Translations under genes and position numbers: made by a program
DNA from: Leucocoprinus leucothites
Taxonomy: Eukaryota; Basidiomycota; Agaricomycetes; Agaricales; Agaricaceae
NCBI GenBank assembly: GCA_013368445.1
Contig: JAACJO010000011.1
Coordinates: forward strand, 1,302,001 to 1,366,000
Direction of reading: 5' to 3'
DNA length: 64,000 nucleotides
The notes under the pieces: generated by a model
Databases searched by the model: none
Seen by the model: only the letters and a program-made list of their open reading frames with translations
Told to the model about the DNA's origin: nothing
Part shown: positions 1 to 10,063 of the stretch, piece after piece
Layout: each line of letters starts with the position of its first letter
How positions within the stretch are numbered: position 1 is the stretch's first letter

Positions 1-1559
1 GCGATGACTCGTTTAATGCCAGTGAAACCCTAAACAAGCTACGAAAAAAGTTGAATAATACAAAGCCCGGTGGTTACTTGCTCGTACACGTTAACCGCTT
101 CCGTAGGATGCGCTGAGCGCTCCAACGTTTCTGGAGATGTCTAGAGTGTCTGTGTAACTAAAGTCGAGGGGTTCGTATGGGTGCATTGAGAGCAAGCACA
201 GAAACTCGATGACTCGATGGCCGCGGATGGAGAACCCGATACTCCATGAGACGGCGATGGGCCAAACCACGGAGATGAGCCTGGTTCTTCATACCTTTGT
301 TCTCAAGTAGGTATTACACGCACACAGAGAAGATCCCATTGGTTATCCCTGGTTACGATCGGGTCCAAAACTTTGGGCCTCGTGACGGGTTCAAACCCGT
401 TTGCCACACTGCCAAGTGGATGTAGTAGAACCTGTCTCACCAGTTGGGGCTAGCAATGAAGGTGTAGAGCTCTCCTAGTGCCACACGGCACTAGTGTAAC
501 GAACCAGTAGGAGGGATTCATACTCACTATCTCTCAATCTCAATAGCTCACTTGGTCAAAAAAGTTTAAAGTCCAAATGTCTTCCATTCTGCCCGTTCGC
601 CAGTTCATCTGGGCATGGCGGCAAGTTTGTTCCTCATGGCAAGTGTATAGTGAGCATTGATTGGGATAAGGAAGTCGTGTATCGATTGAATGAGGCAGCC
701 GGAAGTTTCGAGACCTTCTTTTTCGTCTCCGCATGGCGGCCCTGAGGACTCTTTAGTATTTCCGTGTTTTGCGTTTTAATGAACCAGTATCGTCGAATTT
801 TATTCTGTGTGTGCGTTTTGGAGCCGCTGGCCGGGTTTGATCGGAGAATTCATTTGTTCCGCTGTTAGAGTGTGAGGCCTTGAGGCGTAACGCCAATCAC
901 AATGATACTCAGCCTGAGAGCGGATCCACCTTCGAGTGGTTATCATCGTTCCGTGTTTAAGTTTGAGAGAGGTGCGAATTTGCCAAAGAGAGGGGTTACG
1001 CGCCATGCATCTGGTTTTATTCTCGGTGTCTCATTGACAAGCAGGCCTAAGATCGAAGTTTAGCGTAATATATTATCTATACGCTCTCGAACCTCCGGGA
1101 GTAGTTAACAACGCCGGTTCAGTCGAGTCGTGCGGTTAAAGACTATGCCAAGAGGCGTCATAGTCAACACAGCAATCGATGTAATCAAGCTTGCCAGGTT
1201 CGCCGAGCTTTGAGCTTTCCCTATTTAGGGACTGTGAGTTGTAAGTCCGACTTCAATTAGAGTTAAGCTTCTCGCTCGGAGGTGTAAGGGTGTATAATAA
1301 GTAGCGAGCCTGGTTTGATTAATACATATTCAAATTCTGATAGCATGAGCGTTCTACTCACATTGCTTTGTTGTTCAACGGCGTATACCGTGCTTGATTA
1401 CGAACATGAGATGATGGGATGGAAAGAGCTTTATTTCTCCAGAGGACCAGTACGACATGGTAATAGAGTTCATATTAATACAAACTGGGCAGCAGCGCAC
1501 ACACGAGACTGACAGGCCCACCCAGGGTAGTTGGGCGAGTCACTCGCCATTGCTTGATC
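1..1559. other. No recognisable gene
   Basis: Only short open frames occur here, without splice-joinable coding structure or recognisable motifs. A perfect small hairpin lies at 475-494 (8 nt arms CTAGTGCC/GGCACTAG, 4 nt loop). A GGTTCAAACCC box at 388-398 resembles a tRNA/SINE B-box, but I found no matching A-box or cloverleaf. Confidence 0.5.
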
Positions 1560-1960
1560 AACAGAAGAGCCCTACAAGAGCGTGTCGGACGTTTTTCGTT
1601 CCCTAAACCAGGAGGTAAGAGTCGCAGAAGCTATAGTTACAGACAACGGCATCTATCTTGTGCTTCGGCATCAGGTACTCAAGTACTGAGCATATGGAGC
1701 ATTATAGCGAATTCGGCATTCCAAGTGAGCCGTCGGCAAAGGGAGGGAGCATATCTCAGAGAAGTCGCAATGCAGAAGGTTTGGTATTATGTACTGCGAT
1801 CAACTTCTAGCCTGGAAGGATCCTTTGGGCTGGTCAAGGCGGAGAAGAAGGAGCAGGCCCGTCGTGATTCGGAGTTTTCTGTGATTTCTCCGATGAGCTT
1901 GATTTGACGCATCAGCAGTTGTTCTTCCCTCGCCTTCTATAGCAGACTCTGAGCGTTGAC
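1560..1960 (+). mobile_element. Decayed Ty3/gypsy-like integrase fragment
   Basis: Around 1630-1690 the translation reads AIVTDNG followed shortly by LKY, then (after stops and frame changes) YGAL-RIRHS, REGAYLR and KVWYYVLRST. The order resembles the catalytic core of Ty3/gypsy integrases: an IVTDNG block carrying the second catalytic Asp, a KYGI-HIRIS block, a VERAH/VREAL block, then KW..V and WAER. The frame is broken several times by stops and indels, so no intact protein can be made. No reverse transcriptase, LTR or target-site duplication was identified nearby, so this is probably a small old remnant. The match rests on short motifs read by eye and could be coincidental in part. Confidence 0.4.
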
Positions 1961-3445
1961 TGTGGCACTTTCTGTTCCGGGGGAGGCAACTGGTGGCTGA
2001 GAACTGAGGGAATCAAGGCCTAGAACATGACCCAAGAACCCTGACGGCATCGGGTTGTGAGGAAAGTCAGGGAGTGGGGGATACGGCCGGGGAGGATGTG
2101 ACCCTCCAGTCGGTGAAGGGTCAAGTCATAGAAACAGAAGGGCTATTGGTGTATATGTATAGTGTGAGATAATTGTGGTGCAGGAAAACAAGAGATGTGT
2201 TCGTTTTCGGTAGCTCTCGTCAACTGTTTGTGCTTGTAACTGCAGCCGAATTGATGCGCTATGTGGCGCCTACTAGTATTTGTTCTAGCTGTATGTAAGA
2301 GGGAGCTGAGAGAATAAGCGCTCTCAGGAACTTGAACGGCGGCTGTGGACAATGACATGGGGTAATGTAATAATGGTAAAATCGCGATATTGTCTTGGAG
2401 GTGTAACTGGTGTTTGGCTGATCTTCAATCACCATGGTCGCTGTAAAACATGCCACAGTTGGGGAACATCCTACTATAATAAAAGATAATCAGGAGAAAG
2501 AAAATCAAGTTGCATATAGTCTTAAACCTATTGGCATTTAGCACCCTATCGGTGACATGGCGTGATCTCAGACCAAACGACGCTCCGAAAGCCGGTTCGG
2601 TTGTCTCGACTAGTAGGCACCATCTGGTAGCAAAAACGCCCTCCAGTTGCTAGCTAGAGTTCATGTGCAGGGACCGGGGTCTCGGCCTTTCATGGACCGT
2701 GTCATTGCTATTCGCGGTCGGCCTATGTGCGTTGGGTGGCTGTATTAACGCAAGCGGTCGTTTTACATGGTAAATTACACCTGTCAGACGACTTAGTCTT
2801 TTGCACATTACAAATATAAACATTCCAGGAATTTTCATTATGAGCATGTGCTAATGTACTGAAAGTTTGAAGCTAGACCATTGAAAGAAAAGGCAAGTAT
2901 CTGCATACTACTAACTTGAAGCATCCTTGATAGCGAGGGCTGGTGCGGCCACAGCTGACTCAGATTCCACTCAGTTAGATCTGGCACGCTCTGTCTTCTC
3001 CGGATATGACACTGCCCATTGACAGGCCAATAGAACGGCAGTGCACCAGTTCTTACCCTATCCCTTTCGTCTGCCACCAAACGAAGACGTGATCAATCAC
3101 CGCTCATAAATGTTGAAACCGTGCATTTGGAGGAATAACCCGCCGTCCATCGTTGAATACTCCACTCTCATCCAACCCTAGCAACTTAGGCCAAGCCATC
3201 TATCAATCTCAAGTGCACCAAACACACGAAATGGGATCACGATCCATTAACAATTTTAACTACAGTGTGACTCCTTCTCAGGCTGGCTGAACGACATGGA
3301 ATATCAATCGGTAATCACATCAAGGCATCACCTTAACACTTCAGCCAATGGCAATATACCGCCTTGGGACTCTTTGAGGGCGATACGTCCCAGGCTCGCC
3401 GCTTCTGAACGGCTAACCTGCCGATTCCCAGTTTAGTCCTGCCGC
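1961..3445. other. No recognisable gene
   Basis: About 1.5 kb with only short, unrelated open frames on both strands. I saw no domain motif, splice-linked exon chain or structured RNA. It may contain further retroelement debris continuous with the integrase relic upstream, or the promoter of the amidohydrolase gene that follows. Confidence 0.5.
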
Positions 3446-3450
3446 GCTTG

Positions 3451-3505
3451 ACAAAACTACCAGAAGGGGTCTCCATCGAACGGAGACCCCTTTTGGTAGT
3501 TTTGT
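3451..3505. repeat. Near-perfect 24 bp inverted repeat (hairpin)
   Basis: The arms 3451-3474 and 3482-3505 are reverse complements with one mismatch in 24 positions, which would be a G-U pair in RNA. They are separated by a 7 nt spacer (ATCGAAC) with a near-palindromic core. It sits 5 bp before the first in-frame ATG of the amidohydrolase gene, so it would be in its 5' leader or first exon. I see no fungal regulator that uses this sequence. Confidence 0.85.
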
Positions 3506-3510
3506 TCTTC

Positions 3511-5371
3511 ATGGAGTCCATCCAGATCAGGTCTATGTTGCAAATCGCCACAAAGGCGCTTCGTTTGGTGGAGTCTCTTCTCTTGCCTTCCTTCACAGTC
3601 CATAATATGCGGGGAATGGTGGCGTCCCATTCTGCCACCAGGGGAGGTACCGTTGGTAAGGGAAAGATATACGGAATCTTCGCTGGGAAGCTCTTCGACC
3701 CAATCAAACGAAGGATGCGCGACGATCAAGTGATCATGATTGACCGAGAGCTTGGTGTTATAGTGGATGTTATGAATCTTGACGAGTTCCGACGTTCCGA
3801 GAACAAAGACGTTGAAGAGTTTTACGACTTTGGAAAGTGGACCCTTGTTCCGGGTTTCGTCGATGTGCATGTACACAGTGAGCATTTCTGCATCATCAGT
3901 GCTCGAGGGACGAAGTAACGACTCGAACCACCCTGGACCTAGTGTTCCTACACGCGTACTCCAATACACCGTGGAACGACCAGGTCACAAAAGAAAGCCT
4001 GGCAGAAAGAACCATTAGGGCAACGGTTCATGCCCAAAAGACCCTGATGGCCGGTTTCACCACAGTGAGGTAAGTCTCCATTAAATGACCGGAAAGCGAT
4101 CCGGAGATTCAATCCAGATGTGGAGGAAGCTCATGAGATGGTCATCATCAGAGACTTGGGGACTGAAGGTGCACTCGATGCCGATATAAGCCTTCGAAAG
4201 TGTCTATCAGGTAAGGAGCCGATCGTCCAAGGGCCTAGGTATTACTGCGCGAACCGCGCAATTGTCACGACGGGATCGTATGGTACGCCTGGAGTTTCGA
4301 GGGTGCAACCAGCACAGTGGGGTGATTTGAATAATCAGGGCCCAGAAGTTCGTTATTCCCTTCAAGAGGAGGCGTGGAAGGCGTGTTAGGGGCTGAGGTT
4401 GCTGACGGTGTTGATGGTTGCGTTCGTGAGGTCAGGAGGCAAATTGGAGTTGGTGCTGATTGGATAAAGGTATGGGTGTTCGTTGTTACATGATTTATTC
4501 TGGGTTGTCCACCTGTTACCGATGTCATCACTGTCCTAGATTTATGCTGGTGATATTATTCAGACAATCAGATTGATCACAATCTAACCGGATCGTACCA
4601 GACTATCGTGTACGAACGCAAATGGGGGACGTCTCCTCGTCCTTGGGTTCAAGATCAACTCCAACATTTAATCGTCAGGAACTAGAGGCCATGATTACGA
4701 CAGCCCACTGCCTCGGTGTTAAGGTGGCTGCCCATGCCAATACTGCCGCCGCAATCGACAATCTCTTGGATGTAGGTGTTGACAGTATCGAACACGGGCC
4801 AGAAATGTACGATAGCGAGAGCCCGGACTCCAGCATCATCCGGAAGCTTGCCGCAGCGAACGGGACCACGAAATGGGTACCCACTCTGGCGGCTTATCAT
4901 ACACTCCAAACTAGAAAAGCTCAGGGTAGGTCACTCTGGGAAAGAGCCAGGGACACTTTCGTCAAGGCCGTAATTGAAGAAGGCCTCGAAAACGTGGCGT
5001 GTGGAGGTGACACGGGAGTATTTGATCATGGAGAGAATGCTAAGGAACTAGTCTTGATGCGACAGCTTGGAGCTTCATGGGAGAAGGTATTGTCATGGGC
5101 AACTATAGGAGGGTGGGAGTGCATCAGAGGTTTCGAGTGGGAGGGGGAATTGGGTCGGAAGCGAGTCAGGGATTTGGAAGAGAATCCAGGTGCAGCTTTA
5201 GATGGAACTGATCGCGGAGTACCCTTTGGCGCTATCATCAGAGGTTGGGCAGCTGACCTCGTCGGAATTGAAGGGGATCTAACAGGGAGTCCAAATGACT
5301 TTGAGAAGGCAGTCACCGAGGGCGTGAAACTGGTCATAAAGGATGGAAAAATTGTCAAACGGGTGGAATGA
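3511..5371 (+). CDS. Amidohydrolase family protein (imidazolonepropionase/prolidase-like)
   Basis: Metal-dependent amidohydrolase with a TIM-barrel core; it should hydrolyse an amide, peptide or lactam bond, substrate unknown. Joining exons with introns near 3869-3930, 4070-4131, 4281-4340, 4470-4539 and 4553-4607 gives one open protein. It contains FAGKLFDP, the metal-binding block LVPGFVDVHVHMF (HxH), TVHAQKTLMAGFTTVRDLG, GPRYYCANRAIVTTGSYGP, ADWIKIYADYRVR, VKVAAHANTAAAIDNLLDVG, SIEHGPEMYD and the late acidic GGDTGVFDHG. Every join keeps phase and restores family blocks, so the body looks intact. The start is uncertain: the frame is open upstream to about 3448 but without an ATG before 3511, and a hairpin sits at that point, so an upstream first exon is possible. 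Related fungal enzymes include ochratoxinase-type amidases and Xaa-Pro/Xaa-Arg dipeptidase-like proteins; I cannot choose among these. Confidence 0.85.
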
Positions 5372-5838
5372 CGGTCACGGTAGGCAGTGCTTGTAAATGT
5401 AAAATAAATAAGTTGATCAGTAGTATCATTCGGCACTTCAAAGCTTCAAGCTTCAGCTTCATCGATCAGTACCAGACTTTGATATCATTGTTTAAATGTA
5501 AACGGCTGGTCCGCACACACGTGGCACTATTTTGGGCAAACTCATTGTTAATGACAGACGCCGTGATATATCTTTCCTCTTCTCGCAACCAACTGATGAG
5601 GATGAAATTCTGAATCCCAATTGATCGCCGCTCTTTTCGATATTCTTTTCCCATGGATTACTGAGCTTTCAACTGGATTTCGGCTCTCAGATCTCTACTG
5701 GAACTCACTGAATGAGTCTCAGTTGAAAATCTCATTCAAAATCGACACCCTCGACCTTCTTGATCTTCTACGCCAAAATCTATTGTTCGACTACTAATTG
5801 CTCTCAGACGAACGTAACAGGCTATGCAACACTTCTAA
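5372..5838. other. Intergenic, convergent gene ends
   Basis: Lies between the 3' ends of the amidohydrolase gene (plus) and the DUF6699-like gene (minus). It holds both 3' untranslated regions; short open frames here look fortuitous. Confidence 0.5.
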
Positions 5839-6426
5839 TCAGATGTCCAAAATCAACATGAATAACCCAGTATCATCTTCGACTGTCCTCAAGCCACGCC
5901 AGACCAACCTTCCATCATTGCTCCTTCTAAACGTTTCGCCGTCGTTAGGGTCCCCTCCTGCAGACAAAGGCCGTCGCGTGTTTTGCCACTGTGCCTGGAT
6001 TGCTCCTATAACATCGGACACAGACACAATTACACCGTCTGCTGGTTGAATCCTTGTAACATGAACCGACTGCCCAGCGATCCTAACTTCCATCAACAAC
6101 TCGCCCACGGGGTATAATGTCGCCGCAGCGCGGAGATCGCCTGCTGATCGTCCTCGTTGGCGTGATGTTTGGAGAGCTGGAAACTCTCGCCATTCCCCTC
6201 TGATCAACGGCCGCACCAATCCCATGACGAATGGGACGTCGGGTAATGGGTTATCATTATCCGCTAGCGGCGAGAGGCGACGGACGGGCAAGGTAACATT
6301 ACTTATTCGTGGCGCTCCGGGGTACGCTGGTAAACGCGAAAGCGGCGCGCCACGCAAGTTGTGGTTGTGAGTGGGCTCGATGGGCTGGGTTGGGTAGTAG
6401 TAGGTTGGATTGCTTTGAGGGTACAT
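5839..6426 (-). CDS. DUF6699-like hypothetical protein (195 aa)
   Basis: Single-exon frame of 195 codons beginning MYPQSNPTYYYPTQP. The N-terminal third is Pro/Tyr-rich and probably disordered. The middle carries VTLPVRRLSPLADNDNPLP, and the C-terminal half has GVIVSVSDVIGAIQAQW, then RPLS and WRGLRTVEDD. That order of an alternating hydrophobic strand, an 'ISV.DVL.AI' helix block and a terminal W.GL strand resembles DUF6699, a small domain of unknown function expanded in Agaricomycetes. I assign it from pattern resemblance only. The start is the ATG at 6426, preceded by in-frame stops. It is convergent with the amidohydrolase gene. No signal peptide or membrane segment is visible. Confidence 0.55.
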   Translation of the reverse strand: MYPQSNPTYYYPTQPIEPTHNHNLRGAPLSRLPAYPGAPRISNVTLPVRRLSPLADNDNPLPDVPFVMGLVRPLIRGEWREFPALQTSRQRGRSAGDLRAAATLYPVGELLMEVRIAGQSVHVTRIQPADGVIVSVSDVIGAIQAQWQNTRRPLSAGGDPNDGETFRRSNDGRLVWRGLRTVEDDTGLFMLILDI

Positions 6427-7514
6427 GGTTTGGAGAGTGAAGAAGGTTTTGTGTCTAATAGTGTGGGCGGAGGTCGCAAAACCAGGGTGCTACCTCGCCG
6501 ACTGGTTATATACTCGTATTCTGGGATTTTGTGACGATTGGCTGTTATCCGGGAAAATCTGAACCGGAGATTTAGGTTTATATCTCTGATATATCGTGCG
6601 TGAATGAGATTTGAATCCGGTGACTCTGACAAGTTGTTCTGTTCCTTGAGCCGGCCCCACAAGGTTATAGATTCGTATTCAAATGGTCTCCATTTCTTTG
6701 CGTTTCTAGGCTAGGGGCATTCGGTCCGCATTCCTCAAGATAATCGGGTGTAAACAGCCCTTTTCTTCAATTCCGAACTCATTGCTTGTATTATGCGGCT
6801 GAATAGCAGGAAATACTCAATATCTAGTACCTCCATCTAGAAACGACTAAAATAAGACTAAAATTGAATGAGAACCTGAATCTGTCGCGTGGGTATGTCG
6901 TAATCCGTCACCTTCCGTCACCAGCTTACTTACCAGTGCTCTCCAATTGAATTTGGATCCTTTCCGTCGAACACCGGATTCATTAGCCATTTTCGAGAAT
7001 ACTTCTCCCTGGTTTGGTCAATGTGTAGGTCTGAAACGATATGCACAATAAAATCAAGGGGTGTTGCGGAGCAAAATTAGAAAAACGTGCGCGAGGCTTT
7101 CGCGAGAGAAGACAGACCGCCGACACTGGCGCAAACAGACGCTCTTAGTGACATCAGCCCCTAATTTCGTCGGCGCTCGCACAGTTTCTTCCCGCCGCCA
7201 CTTGACATCTGTACACACAGAACAGCAATGTTCAAAACAACCCTCCGCTTCCTCAGTTTGATTATGATTCCCCATCCGGTTCTTCTTTCTCGAGCTTGAC
7301 CCACTCCACCGCCTCTGATAACTACTTCGACAGGAACTACCGACCCCGAATCCCAAACCGATCTACCACCCACAAATAGAAACCGGAGATATTAGTTCTT
7401 GTTCGCTTCAAGAAAGCTCATAAGATTATATGCGCTAACAGAATCCTAGATGCGGCGAGCACAGCGCCCAACCTCTTTTCGCGGGAAGATCACACGATCT
7501 CCCTCAATCCAAAT
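6427..7514. other. Intergenic region, possible unassigned exons
   Basis: Mostly non-coding. At about 7219-7377 one plus-strand frame reads like coding sequence (QFDYDSPSGSSFSSLTHST, then RIPNRSTTHK and a stop) and has an acceptor-like CACACAG just before it. It could be an exon of the following Ser/Pro-rich gene or of a separate gene, but I could not join it in phase. Confidence 0.35.
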
Positions 7515-9509
7515 ATGCGCAGTGCTTTCACCAGCACCCCGAGAAAGTCGCTTCGCCCCATGAGCCTGGACACTGCCGCCGCCGCATCCGCATATAGCAC
7601 TGCTGTTTCTTGGCAAAAAAACATGTGCATATGTCCTGAACATTGTCCTCCGCAAGATGTAAGTTGCATTCGATCTAGCGCGAGTGATAGGGTATTGACA
7701 TATGGCTGTTCCTAACAGCAGTCATCGCTGACAGACACGTTCTTCACCTGCCCCCCTTTCCCGGAAAGTGCTGTTCGCTCGTTGAGAGTGAATCGCTCTT
7801 TTTCGAAGATAGCCGTATGTGTGGCTGTTTCGTCCGTTTTTTTGGTGATTGATTCCGTCAAACTAATCAACCCTATCGCAAAGTCTATTCATACAGTGTC
7901 TGCCCCTCCTTCCCCTTCCCCTCCATCCTGTATACGTGCTTCTCCTCAGGTGAGATGCATATACCCTTCTCTTGGGTACATGATCTGAAACTCGACCCTA
8001 GCTCCTCTTGTCATCTGTAAGCACACCGCCAACAGTCAGCTTAGCGCTGAAAATAAATTGTAACCATTTTCTCTTAGGCGCCCCTCAACCCTACCGTTTC
8101 ATCTCAAAGTAACGCCTCTTCGGTACGTTTACAAAGTTAGTGGGCAGTCATAAATTTAGTCTTTCCAGGGATACATAGGCGATAGAGTCTCTTCATCTTC
8201 GCTCACTCACCGGAGCCTGCGAAGAAGTACGCAAATGGTAGTATCCACTTCACCATCAGCTGACATTGTGAGTGTGTCATTACTCGTGGTATTGTGTACC
8301 TTGCTTTACGAAGGTCATCCCAGAAATCGGTGTCCGGGACCTGGTCAAACTCACCTGCCCCTGTGTCCCCACCAGTTGCGTCACCGCCACGTGAAAGAAG
8401 CTCAGTTAGTCTGTGTTTCCCCATGAAGAATTACCCTAGTGCTTATTCTACCCATCTCACCGGAACAGCAGAAGATGGAGTGACGTGAACTCTCAAACCT
8501 ATTCAAGGCTCTTTGAACTCGAGTTGTCGCCCATTTTAGAAGACGTCCATGTGGTTGATGGTCGCTTCGGTCCTGCCGTGTCTGCTAAGAGAGGCCAAGC
8601 TAATCTAACCTTGGATTATGATAGCGAGACGTCTGATTCAAGCCTTGGGTCTTTGTTAGAAGTTCAGGTAAGCATGTGACATGTGAGTGGAGTGTTAGTC
8701 TGACCTGGATATGGACAGATTGTTGGGTCCGCCAAGGCTACAGGCCTGGGGTCAGTTCAAACTTCCATTCAGACTTCCAACGTGAACACCTCGGCTGGGC
8801 GGGGTAAGCCATATTCCTGGTGTGGCGCGTTATGAACAAGTCATTGATTCGGTCACAACAACCAGGGGAATGCCGTCATGAGCCATTGATTCCAGCGCTA
8901 ACACTGACTTCACCAACTCCAGAGACGCTGCAATCAGTTGTTTTCAGTGACATGCACCCTTCGGATGTTTGCGAAGATCAGGGAAGATCGGTATCGGTAT
9001 CGGCTGAACGCTTAGGGCGCTTAGAGTCTGCCTCGACTGTCCCTCGACGACGAGACGTTCGGCAACAAACTGGCGACCGTAGACATCTAGTGATTCCTGT
9101 CAAGGATGAAAGGGTGAATGCAGTAGGCCGACGGAGAGCCGGTGCCCCAAAAACTTACAGAGGAAAGCCACGGATTTGGATCAGGGCGTGGAAGAGACTC
9201 TCCCATCTTCTTGTTCTACCTCAGGCGGCATTGACTTCTTGCGCAGCAACAAGCCTCTCAGAACCAGTACGACGGGGACGGGCTAAGACCGTCGAGAACC
9301 AAAACTTAGGAACATCAACTCCTTTTGGTGATGCCACAACAGATGGCTATGCTTCAGAACTCAGTGACATTGAAGCATCCAGCAGCTTTAATGGCAATGT
9401 TACTGGTATTAGTTCAAGGCGACGACTCTCGTTTGGAATCCCAACTCTGGCACGAAGGCGGTTAGCGAAGCGGCACGACGGCTCCGGGCGATATACAGTC
9501 GCTTTCTAG
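7515..9509 (+). CDS. Ser/Pro-rich hypothetical protein, many exons
   Basis: I do not recognise this protein. A phase-consistent exon chain runs from an ATG at 7515 (MRSAFTSTPRKSLRPMSLDT) through short exons ending or starting at CPPQD, QSSLTDTFFTCPPFPESAVR, SIHTVSAPPSPSPPSC, APLNPTVSSQSNASS, GYIGDRVSSSSLTHRS and KSVSGTWSNSPAPVSPP. It continues through SRLFELELSPILEDVHVVDG and ALTLTSPTPETLQSVVFSD to a long last exon ending RHDGSGRYTVAF at 9509. The introns are 45-90 nt with GT and AG ends. The product would be rich in Ser, Pro and Arg, mostly disordered, with basic patches in the last exon (RRRAGAPKTYRGKPR, RRRLSFGIPTLARRRL) that could be nuclear-localisation or phosphorylation sites. No enzyme domain, signal peptide or membrane segment is apparent. 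Several exon borders are guesses and further 5' exons may exist. Confidence 0.5.
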
Positions 9510-10063
9510 TTTAAGAGCAGTTTTTGTCTTGTTATGGTTTAGTCAGTAAAAATTTGCAATCGCATGTAATTTAAACTTGAATTTGTGTCGCTTTGAAACT
9601 CAGACAGCAAGCCAGTCTGAGAACAGAGAGGGGTATGTGGGTGATATGGAGTCGTTGGATCGCTTGAAAACAATATTGCATCATCAGAGTGATTACAATA
9701 TCCCGAAAAGGAAGGAAGCTACGGTAAGCGCTAAACCAGGGCCGTATCCTCGGTAACTTTCCGGATTCCAAAGTTTGTGGCCTCGAGGATGTATCTGCGG
9801 CCTGGTGTGCAGGATTTAAGGCCAGAAGAAATGACTCGATGCTTATGGGGACGAGTGGGCAAGAATCAGCAGGAATGAAGGACCCGGTGCAGCCCGGCGG
9901 AGCAGTGATCGGGTGTTCCATATAGGGGTGACCCAAAGATGAGGAGATAGTATGGGTTACCGTACTATCGTTTCGCCTGGCGCGTTCCACCCGTTGGTTT
10001 GGGTTCGTCAGATTACGAATAATACTTAATGCCCTTGTGGATTCTCTAACCTTGTCTTTCGCC
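9510..10063. other. Intergenic / promoter of the NRAMP gene
   Basis: Contains the 3' UTR of the Ser/Pro-rich gene and the upstream region of the NRAMP gene. A 164-codon minus-strand frame (9571-10065) runs through it, but it has no recognisable motif and overlaps the NRAMP start. Confidence 0.5.

Noticed and set aside
388..398. tRNA or SINE because of a GGTTCAAACCC B-box-like sequence
   Set aside because: No A-box at the right distance and no acceptor or anticodon stems could be folded by eye.
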